DNA of 11,694 nucleotides from CALHKP01 sp963558075 (GTDB lineage: Bacteria; Bacillota; Clostridia; Peptostreptococcales; Anaerovoracaceae): NCBI GenBank assembly GCA_963558075.1, contig CAUWFN010000054.1:1-11694 (forward strand). The letters are read 5' to 3'. A program made the translations under genes and the position numbers. The notes under the pieces are model-generated. The model saw nothing but the letters and a program-made list of their open reading frames with translations. It was not told the DNA's origin and ran no database searches. This document shows, in pieces, positions 1-5,715 of this stretch (positions within the stretch are counted from its first letter, which is position 1; the number at the start of each line of letters is the position of its first letter).

Positions 1-235
1 CATTGAAAAGCTCTGTCATAATCGGACTGTATTCACTCAGAAAGCCTTTGTTTTCCATATATACTGTATTTATATTTAATATCAGACTTTCTTTTTTCAA
101 ACCTTTTGCTGAAGTCGCAAGAAATCTATAGACGTTTTTAGCATCACCATCTGTCTCTTCTGGAATTTCAACGTAACCTAGCTTTTTCTCCTGATTATAT
201 ATTCTAAGGAAAAACTCCGTGCGCTCCTCTAACAT
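1..235 (-). CDS. Unidentified partial open frame following truncated jetC
   Basis: This frame stays open from an ATG at 235 to the left edge (about 78 codons), while the other two minus-strand frames hit stops within the first 40 bases. An AAAAGG ribosome-site-like run at 241-246 sits 5 nt before the ATG. The peptide begins MLEERTEFFLRIYNQ and continues with YVEIPEE and SLILNINTVYMENKG; I do not recognise it. It overlaps the end of the jetC fragment by 32 nt in a different frame. Two readings are possible. It could be a separate gene joined to jetC by a deletion, or the continuation of jetC after a frameshift near 240-255, since the frame also extends upstream of the ATG and begins with charged, coil-like residues. 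It does not resemble the coil region I expect after the TIGR02680 head, so I lean to the first. The protein is cut by the window edge. Confidence 0.5.
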   Translation of the reverse strand, partial: MLEERTEFFLRIYNQEKKLGYVEIPEETDGDAKNVYRFLATSAKGLKKESLILNINTVYMENKGFLSEYSPIMTELFN

Positions 236-977
236 CAAAACCTTTTCTGCTCTTGAGATTCATTGTCATTGTGTCCATATTTTCTATAGCCTCAGACATA
301 GAGCGCAAATCTTCATCTGATAAAGGCTGCAAAGAATCGCTTAAGATATCGTTGATCACAGACGGCTTAAACTCTTTAGATAGCTTCGGTGTTCTAAGCT
401 GAATCAAAAGATCTAGCATTTCCTTGTATTCTTCAACAGTTTCAAATCCAAATACTTGTCTGTTAACATATTCCATATACTCAGATTGCCTATCAAAAAC
501 ACGTCCTCCGTCTGCAACCCTGTTTTCGAGCTCTCTTCTAGACAAAGTCACCTTTTCCCCTGTATCCTTGTATAGGAAAAAATCCTTACCAACTCTTCTA
601 CCATCGGTAAAGCTGAAATACCATTTATCTAGCGGTTTTCCCTTTCTTGCTCGTATTCCCATTCCCAGGGTCAGATATACATCGCTTTGCTGTCTTTTGA
701 ATTCGAGATATAGATATCCTGTGCGCTCTTCTCTCTCATCGTTTTCTTCGAGAAGATAGCTTATCATTTTTCTGTCCTTAGTGCCAAAAGGGTCTAGCCT
801 CTCCGGACTCATATTTCCATCTAGTAATAGAGGAACAACACTCTGCATGGTAACCGATTTTCCAGCTCCATTAGATCCCCTAAGCAGCATTCTTCCTTTA
901 ACAAAGGGAAATTCCTGCTCATCATAATACCAGAAATTTATAAAACCTATTTTATTTGCCTGCCATCTGCTGTTCAT
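204..977 (-). pseudogene. jetC: JetC (TIGR02680 family) SMC-like ATPase, N-terminal fragment
   Basis: Wadjet JetC is the SMC/MukB-like motor that, with JetA and JetB, extrudes plasmid DNA for cleavage by JetD. About 257 residues are present. The ATP-head features are clear: an opening NSRWQANKIGFINFWYYDE, Walker A GSNGAGKS at residues 34-41, and the family-typical SPERLDPFG, RTGYLYLEF, DGRRVGKDFFLY, LLIQLRTPKLSKEFKP and LSDEDLRSMSEAIENMD. The family is normally well over 1000 residues, so the coiled coil, signature motif and Walker B half are missing. After about residue 243 the sequence stops resembling the family, and a stop follows at 204. I chose ATG 977 over the upstream in-frame TTG at 995 because AAGGCGG lies 8 nt before it and family proteins start near the RWQ motif. 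The start overlaps the jetB end by 26 nt. As sequenced it cannot form a complete ATPase head. Confidence 0.85.
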
Positions 978-2107
978 CAGCCGATCCGCCTTCAAAACTA
1001 TCAGGATATTTTCCTTGAATCTTTCCTACCATCGGATATATTTTTATCTGATTTTGCTCTATGTCGCGTTTAATAAACATCCATTTTTCCATTTCGTCAG
1101 TAGCTGTTTTGATAAATTCACCTTCTGGCATTTCTCTATATTTCTTAGAAAATCCTGCGCCATGTTCAGTTTTTACACTTCTTATTAGTTCTTCAAATTG
1201 AACTATATTTACTGTGCACACCTCAAATATGTCCGTTTGCCATATTCCTTTTTCTATGTTTTCTCTAATTTTAGCAAAGCAAGAGAATATACGCTAAAGA
1301 ATTGCTTCCTGGGAAGGTTTCCCCTATTTTACAATCAGAACCTACCATAATATATGCACTGCCTTTATGTAAGTGCACCTGGCAGTCCATGAGGTTTTCT
1401 AGCTCATCGCTAAGCCTTCTGCCATAGTTTTTCAGATATTCAAAATCTTCATCTATTCCATCTTTTCTATATACAGCCGGCAAAAACATAAGCTTATTAT
1501 AAACGCTATGTCTTCTGGCAAGACCTCTATCCTCATTTACACCGACCCACTCGCTTTGTTCAAAATCAGATGGGTGCGAATAAGACATTATGTCTTTAGG
1601 AAAATTTCTCATAAAAAACCTAGATGCTCCTGTATTTTCATATAGAACTTCTCCTCCAGCATCGTTCATAAATTTTTCATCTGTGCCATCAGTTATTTTG
1701 ATTATTCCCTGAGAAACTGCATATCGTAAAACACGAACAAGACGTCGTCTGTTAGAATAACTAGTCCAGTCAGAAATATCTCCTGGCATAGCTAGTGATA
1801 TGTACTCGGTCACCTGAGAAAGAATAAACTGCTCTTGCGCATCCCTATCCTCCAAAAACATCAAAATAGCACACAGGTACACATATTCTTCCTTTGATGT
1901 GAATTCTGTAATCCCCATAAAGCTTTCTGGCTTTGCAGGAATCTTTTCCATTTTAATCAAAATAGAGTTATCGATAATCTGACATCCAAGCTTTTCGCTG
2001 GAATACTTTCTTATTTTTCCGATGGCATCACGTGTCTTGTAATAAAGCTCTTTGTCTTCTGTTTTCAGTATCCACCGTCTGCTCAACAAAGCTTCCAGCT
2101 CATTCAT
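952..2107 (-). pseudogene. jetB: JetB (DUF2398, TIGR02678), frameshifted
   Basis: JetB is the MukE-like partner that bridges the kleisin and the SMC motor in Wadjet complexes. The first part (2107-1271, 278 residues) has the family run ELEALLSRRWILKTEDKELYYK, KLGCQIIDNSILIK, FLEDRDAQEQFILSQ, NRRRLVRVLRYAVSQG and ENTGASRFFMRNF. It ends at a TAA at 1273-1271. The C-terminal 100 or so residues (AKIRENIEKGIWQTDIFEV, then FEELIRS down to DEQQMAGK) continue in the next frame from about 1275 to the stop at 952. Joining the two gives roughly 385 residues, the expected size, so one base has been lost (or two gained) near 1274-1279. The start is the ATG at 2107: it overlaps the jetA stop as ATGA and has AGGAGG 7 nt upstream, inside the jetA coding end. 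A longer in-frame start at 2179 is unlikely. A sequencing error at 1274-1279 is the main alternative to true inactivation. Confidence 0.85.
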
Positions 2108-3705
2108 TTCGTATCCTCCTGAAAGATTATTCTCATCTTCGGCATAGTAAAATTGCCATCCTCGCATCGCACTACGCACTTTTCGGCCGTGCTTTTGATT
2201 TCATTTTTATTTTCCATGCCGGCCGCGCTTTTGATTTCACTTCCGATGCCGGCCGCGCTCTCAATTTCACTTCCGATGCCTACCGCGCTCTCAATTTCCA
2301 TTTTATTGCCGATATCCAAAATATATGTCCTACCCTCGTCAGTTCTTGCTGTAAGTCCAGATGATTCCATCGCATTAGAAATCCACTTTAAAAGTATTTC
2401 TCTTGTGCCCGGCTCTAGTACAGGCAAATTTGAAAAATCTATTATTCCATCATCCTCAAGTGCCCTTACCTTTGCCATATCCTCGCTCTGTTTTTTTAGA
2501 AGCTCTTCTCTGAGAGCTCTCTTTTGCTCAGAAGACTCCGTTATAGAGCTTCGCTTAGACTTCTCACGAAAAGTTCTAACCCTTGGTTTTAGCTCCACAC
2601 AAACAGGAGGCTCGTCATATACGCCTTTGTTCATACTTTCTGTTTCACGGGTAGTATCCCCAGATAAATGGTAAGGCTTTTCAATTCTAAATACCATTGC
2701 AGACATCTTGTGTGCCTCGTTTAAAGTTTCACAGCGCATAAAAATCTCTGCAACCTTCCTGTACTCCTCTTTTCTGTTAGCTCCAACAGAATTTTTCTCA
2801 CTAAGCTGAGCAGCATACCTTGTCATTCTCCTGATTATCTCATTAGTAGCATCAAAAAGCTTACCCGCCTCGTTCTCTTGTCCATCGCTTCCAACAAACC
2901 AGCTGAAAATACTCTGAAAACGTCCCCTTACATTTTCCTCTATATCCTTCTCTGTTACATCCGTATCAAGCCTTGGAATGAGCATCTGATACTCAACTAT
3001 TTTTCTAAACACAGCTTCTTTTTTCTCGTCTTCAAGTAGCCTTAGATTTTCTTCGATCGCACCGACATTGTGCTGCAAACCTTTGACAAAATTTCTGAGA
3101 TACTCAATAAGCCTGTCTTTGAATATGAGAAACTCCCTCGTATGCATCATTTCTTCCGCTTTTACACTGTTAAGGTCCCTTATATAGTCCTGATAATTTT
3201 GATTGAGGTTAACAAAATCGTTATTCATATCATTCCACCAGGTATATACGTCATTTCTATCCTTCATTGCCATTTCTGGAAACTTTTCAATTGCTAAGCG
3301 TATACGCTCAAGAAGTGTAGGCTCAAGTGATGCTCCCTCAACAAAGAGGTTCTCAAGACGTATTACAAGTCTCTCAATTTCTACGCTATACTCTGACATC
3401 TGGTAACGGTACTTTTTGTTCTTGAATTCCTCTATAGACGATACCTTCCTAGTATCCTGCATTGTACTTAGATTTTTCCACTCTGTAAGCATAGTAAGAT
3501 CCTGCTGACATTGCTCAGGCTTATAGTCAGCCCACATAGGTTCTCTTATCATTTCCTCGTAGACATCCTCCTGATACAGCCAGTATCGAAGCTTTTCATA
3601 GTTTTCAAAAAAAATACGCATAATGCAGCGATATCTGCTGACATTATCCGCATTTAAATATTTCATCTCAGTTACTGGTTTAACTAATTTATCTGTTATA
3701 TGCAA
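2104..3705 (-). CDS. jetA: JetA (DUF2397, TIGR02677), kleisin-like Wadjet subunit
   Basis: JetA is the MukF/kleisin-like subunit that links the two SMC heads in Wadjet. The 533-residue frame has the characteristic N-terminus (KYLNADNVSRYRCIMRIFFENYEKLRYWLY), a helical, charged middle (for example FKDRLIEYLRNFVKGLQHNVGAIEENLRLLE) and a C-terminal winged-helix-like end (LLKWISNAME through CEDGNFTMPKMRIIF). I accept the TTG at 3705 as start: GGAGG lies 8 nt upstream, and family similarity (LVKPVTE) reaches above the next ATG at 3666. The protein seems about 40 residues longer than usual because of a repeat insert at residues about 467-508. It is the first gene of the operon and its stop overlaps jetB. 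The gene itself looks open, but its partners are broken. DUF2397 family membership is clear; which numbered Wadjet type this set belongs to I leave open. Confidence 0.9.
   Translation of the reverse strand: MHITDKLVKPVTEMKYLNADNVSRYRCIMRIFFENYEKLRYWLYQEDVYEEMIREPMWADYKPEQCQQDLTMLTEWKNLSTMQDTRKVSSIEEFKNKKYRYQMSEYSVEIERLVIRLENLFVEGASLEPTLLERIRLAIEKFPEMAMKDRNDVYTWWNDMNNDFVNLNQNYQDYIRDLNSVKAEEMMHTREFLIFKDRLIEYLRNFVKGLQHNVGAIEENLRLLEDEKKEAVFRKIVEYQMLIPRLDTDVTEKDIEENVRGRFQSIFSWFVGSDGQENEAGKLFDATNEIIRRMTRYAAQLSEKNSVGANRKEEYRKVAEIFMRCETLNEAHKMSAMVFRIEKPYHLSGDTTRETESMNKGVYDEPPVCVELKPRVRTFREKSKRSSITESSEQKRALREELLKKQSEDMAKVRALEDDGIIDFSNLPVLEPGTREILLKWISNAMESSGLTARTDEGRTYILDIGNKMEIESAVGIGSEIESAAGIGSEIKSAAGMENKNEIKSTAEKCVVRCEDGNFTMPKMRIIFQEDTK
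2182..2307 (-). repeat. 30-bp in-frame tandem repeat inside jetA
   Basis: Three 30-bp units at 2218-2247, 2248-2277 and 2278-2307 plus a diverged 36-bp unit at 2182-2217 encode repeated IGSEIESAAG-type decapeptides. The first two units differ by only a few bases. The array sits between two conserved strands of the C-terminal domain (RTYILDIG before it, KCVVRCEDG after it), so it probably forms an extended hairpin loop. Because units are multiples of three, the frame is kept. Confidence 0.9.
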
Positions 3706-3739
3706 AAGGCTTTCCTCCCTAGTTTCTAATGTTCGTGCA

Positions 3740-3799
3740 CTATATATTCCTATTACATCTTCCTATGTTGCATCTTCTTATGTTACATCTTCCTATGTT
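3740..3799. repeat. 15-bp repeats upstream of jetA
   Basis: Three tandem 15-bp units (3755-3769, 3770-3784, 3785-3799) match ACATCTTCCTATGTT with one or two changes, and a weaker fourth (3740-3754) shares TATTCCTATT. On the jetA strand they read AACATAGGAAGATGT. They lie 35-95 bp before the jetA start, where the operon promoter or operator should be. I see no convincing -35/-10 pair; a regulator site or repeated leader element is possible. Confidence 0.75.
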
Positions 3800-3804
3800 G
3801 CTCA

Positions 3805-3816
3805 AGTTTTCTGATG
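3805..3816 (+). repeat. 12-bp direct repeat flanking heptamer array, left copy
   Basis: AGTTTTCTGATG occurs here, 17 bp before the heptamer array, and again at 4264-4275, 38 bp after it. The copies are identical and in the same orientation. They could be a target duplication or recombination arms around inserted repeat DNA, or chance in AT-rich sequence. Confidence 0.6.
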
Positions 3817-3833
3817 CACTTTGTACAGTTTCA

Positions 3834-4225
3834 CGGCTCGCAGCTCACGGCTCACGGCTCGGGGCTCAGGACTTGTGGCTCGGGGCTCGCGGCTCAGGGC
3901 TCGGGCCCCAGGGCTCGGGACTTGCGGCTCGGGCCTCAGGGCTTGCGGCTCAGGGCTCAGGGCTCAGGGCTCGGGACTTGCGGCTCGGGGCTCACGGCTC
4001 GGGGCCCAGGGCTTGCGGCTCGGGGCTCGCGGCTCAGGGCTTGCGGCTCAGGGCTCGCAGCTCAGGCCTCAGGGCTCAGGGCTTGCGGCTCGGGGCTCGC
4101 GGCTCAGGGCTTCCGGCTCGGGGCTCGGGGCTCAGGGCTTGTGGCTCAGGGCTCGCAGCTCAGGGCTCAGGGCTTGCGGCTCGGGGCTTGTGGCTTAGGG
4201 CTCGTGGCTTGCGGCTCGCGGCTCA
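3834..4225. repeat. Array of 56 GC-rich heptamers
   Basis: The segment divides without any gap into 56 units of 7 bp, consensus (G/C)GGCTC(A/G), with variants such as GGACTTG, CAGCTCA and GGCCTCA. No unit is longer or shorter than 7 bp. Changes are mostly at positions 1, 2, 5, 6 and 7 of the unit. GC content is about 70 percent, in contrast to the surrounding AT-rich DNA. Because 7 is not a multiple of 3 and the plus strand has no stop triplets, all three plus frames stay open and mimic Gly/Leu/Arg-rich proteins; these have no ribosome site or family and I do not call them genes. Four spaced GGG runs, for example at 3953-3975, fit a G-quadruplex pattern. Confidence 0.95.
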
Positions 4226-4477
4226 TTTGAGCCAGATTCTCGCTATAAATACTATTTTATTCTAGTTTTCTGATGAAATCAACTGATTAACATCGCGAAA
4301 TCAAATTTATGTATTTAGATTTTCCCGCTTTCGAAAAAATATCAATGTAATCAATATAAATGTAGCAAAATCTCTAGGAGCTTCGGTGGTCTACGCCCCC
4401 TATATGTCCTGCAGATTTTGCAAACATCTCTTATCAGTATGCAGAAAATAGGCATCTAAAGTTTATCGGATGCCTGT
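4226..4477. other. AT-rich spacer with hairpins, no gene seen
   Basis: No credible gene is present. It holds the right copy of the 12-bp direct repeat (4264-4275), a long-looped inverted repeat GCAAAATCT (4365-4373) / AGATTTTGC (4413-4421), and a tight one, AGGCATC (4450-4456) / GATGCCT (4469-4475), just before the dyad array. Confidence 0.6.
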
Positions 4478-4773
4478 TACAGCACATATTGCAAAAGCTG
4501 AATTTTTGCTGTAAAAATTTAAAGCGAATACAGCAAGGAACAGGAAATTCCAATACTTGCTGTATTTTTTTAGACCAGTTTACAGCAAAAAATGCGAAAT
4601 TGATTTTCTTGCTGTACTCTACGTCATTTTCGTACAGCACGTATTTCAATTTCGCAAATCATACTGTACAGCTCCGCAGTTTTGTACAGCACATATTTCG
4701 ATATCGCAATTCGTGCTGTCCCGGAGGGTAAAAAAATACAGTATGAAATTAGAAATTCGTGATTTATGCAGTA
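4478..4773. repeat. Six dyad elements at 52-bp spacing
   Basis: Elements start at 4478, 4529, 4581, 4633, 4685 and 4737 (steps 51, 52, 52, 52, 52). The first five are 36 bp: TACAGCA, 22 variable bases, then TGCTGTA or a one-base variant. The sixth (37 bp) is weaker, with TACAGTA and TGCAGTA ends. Spacers are 15-16 bp with no shared sequence. The interiors differ, yet each element tends to remain palindromic: 14 of 18 half-positions in the fifth, 13 in the third and 12 in the second. Elements four and five share an interior related to ATTTCAATTTCGCAA, and the third carries it in reverse. No protein-coding frame explains the pattern. It may be a phased protein-binding array or a row of hairpins. 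Confidence 0.85.
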
Positions 4774-4786
4774 TTTCTAATTTCAT
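4743..4786. repeat. 14-bp-arm inverted repeat
   Basis: ATGAAATTAGAAAT (4743-4756) pairs perfectly with ATTTCTAATTTCAT (4773-4786) around a 16-nt loop, overlapping the sixth dyad element. No T-run follows directly, so it is not a standard terminator. Confidence 0.85.
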
Positions 4787-4840
4787 TCCATTCTCCCCCC
4801 TAATACCTATGCCTTGTTAACTCAGCATAATATAAAATGT

Positions 4841-4872
4841 ATGCAGTTTTTCTTTTTTTTGAAAAACTGCAT
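4841..4872. repeat. 12-bp-arm hairpin with T8 loop
   Basis: ATGCAGTTTTTC (4841-4852) and GAAAAACTGCAT (4861-4872) form a perfect stem around eight T residues. The right arm runs into the 13-mer CTGCATCCGTAAA, which recurs at 5039-5051. Confidence 0.85.
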
Positions 4873-4891
4873 CCGTAAAATGACCCTGCTC

Positions 4892-5051
4892 TTGAAGCAT
4901 GATTTGAGATTTAGCGATTTATGCTTCAATCGAATCTTTAAATTTTGGATGCATAAATGACAATGTAACAAAATCTGCTCCGAATTTTTGACCAAATTTT
5001 CCTGTGCGTTTGAAGCAGATTTTGCGTTTATCTCAAACCTGCATCCGTAAA
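4892..5051. repeat. Further hairpins, two of them nested
   Basis: TTGAAGCAT (4892-4900) pairs with ATGCTTCAA (4921-4929). Beyond it, GGATGCA (4947-4953) and TGCATCC (5040-5046) bracket an inner stem CAAAATCTGCT (4969-4979) / AGCAGATTTTG (5014-5024). The nested layout would let a transcript fold into a long branched structure; no gene is visible here. Confidence 0.75.
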
Positions 5052-5060
5052 CCCAGATGG

Positions 5061-5140
5061 TAATTTCAGCAAGCTTTCACAAAATATATTTACCCCGTAT
5101 GTTAAAATATATGTGCAAAAAGCTTGCACACTGCTAAATT
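5061..5140. repeat. Imperfect long inverted repeat
   Basis: GCAAGCTTT (5069-5077) and AAAGCTTGC (5119-5127) form the core; AT-rich flanks such as AATTT and AGCA on both sides extend the symmetry imperfectly. GCAAGCTTT appears a third time at 5679-5687, just before the ABC gene. Confidence 0.6.
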
Positions 5141-5195
5141 CCGCAGCGCATTTCGGCAGGCCCTCAGAGCCTGAGCAGCCAAGGCCACGGCCGGC

Positions 5196-5387
5196 GCCGC
5201 TTCAGGCATCCAGGTCCTGACACTCTAGTTTCGCATCTGGCCGCTTGCATTAGGCCCAGAACCCTAAGTCACAGGTACGCCGTGGCGTACACCGCTTTGC
5301 GTGTAGGGCAGACAGCGCTCTGAGCGCGGCACAGCTTATGCCATCGGTCACGGGGCTCAGGGCTCGGGACTCAGGGCTCAGGGCTCG
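5196..5387 (+). repeat. 192-bp direct repeat, copy 1
   Basis: This stretch is identical base for base to 5450-5641 (offset 254 bp). It is GC-rich, contains two tight inverted repeats, GTACGCC-GT-GGCGTAC (5275-5290) and GCGCTC-T-GAGCGC (5315-5327), and ends in five heptamers of the same family as the large array. The flank before each copy is also loosely related (GAGCAGCCAAGG versus TAAGCAGCTAAGA), so the true unit is larger. Identity this complete implies recent duplication or conversion. Confidence 0.95.
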
Positions 5388-5415
5388 GGGCTCAGAGCTC
5401 GGGACTCAGGGCTCG
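5353..5415. repeat. Second heptamer array (9 units)
   Basis: Nine uninterrupted units of the GGGCTC(A/G) type. The first five belong to the 192-bp repeat and the last four extend beyond it, so copy number differs between the two copies of the larger repeat. Confidence 0.9.
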
Positions 5416-5449
5416 GCGCACCCCACAGCACTTAAGCAGCTAAGACCGG

Positions 5450-5641
5450 GCCGCTTCAGGCATCCAGGTCCTGACACTCTAGTTTCGCATCTGGCCGCTT
5501 GCATTAGGCCCAGAACCCTAAGTCACAGGTACGCCGTGGCGTACACCGCTTTGCGTGTAGGGCAGACAGCGCTCTGAGCGCGGCACAGCTTATGCCATCG
5601 GTCACGGGGCTCAGGGCTCGGGACTCAGGGCTCAGGGCTCG
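5450..5641 (+). repeat. 192-bp direct repeat, copy 2
   Basis: Identical to 5196-5387, with the same inverted repeats at 5529-5544 and 5569-5581 and five heptamers at 5607-5641. It ends in CGGCCGGCGG, which resembles the sequence just before copy 1. It stops 75 bp before the ABC gene start, so it lies in that gene's upstream region. An open frame across it has no ribosome site and is not called. Confidence 0.95.
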
Positions 5642-5715
5642 CGGCCGGCGGCACAAATGTCCGTAGCAAAATACATGCAAGCTTTAATACATTATTAACA
5701 AGGGAGCATTTAAAC

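Noticed and set aside
1271..1290. Programmed +1 frameshift like that of RF2
   Set aside because: CTT is followed by TGC, not directly by a stop, and the nearest SD-like AGGAAG is too far upstream.
3729..4265. Three overlapping plus-strand open frames rich in Gly, Leu, Ala and Arg
   Set aside because: All three frames are open because the 7-bp repeat has no stop triplets on this strand; no ribosome site and no family resemblance.
4478..4773. CRISPR array
   Set aside because: The repeat interiors differ, spacers are only 15-16 bp, and no cas gene is visible.
4434..4820. Several short open frames on both strands in the dyad array
   Set aside because: They overlap one another, lack ribosome sites, and follow the palindromes instead of any protein pattern.
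5338..5577. 79-residue plus-strand open frame
   Set aside because: It lies wholly within the duplicated repeat and heptamers and has no start signal or family.
5650..5715. Promoter for the ABC gene
   Set aside because: TAATAC at 5685-5690 has no acceptable -35 hexamer at the right distance.
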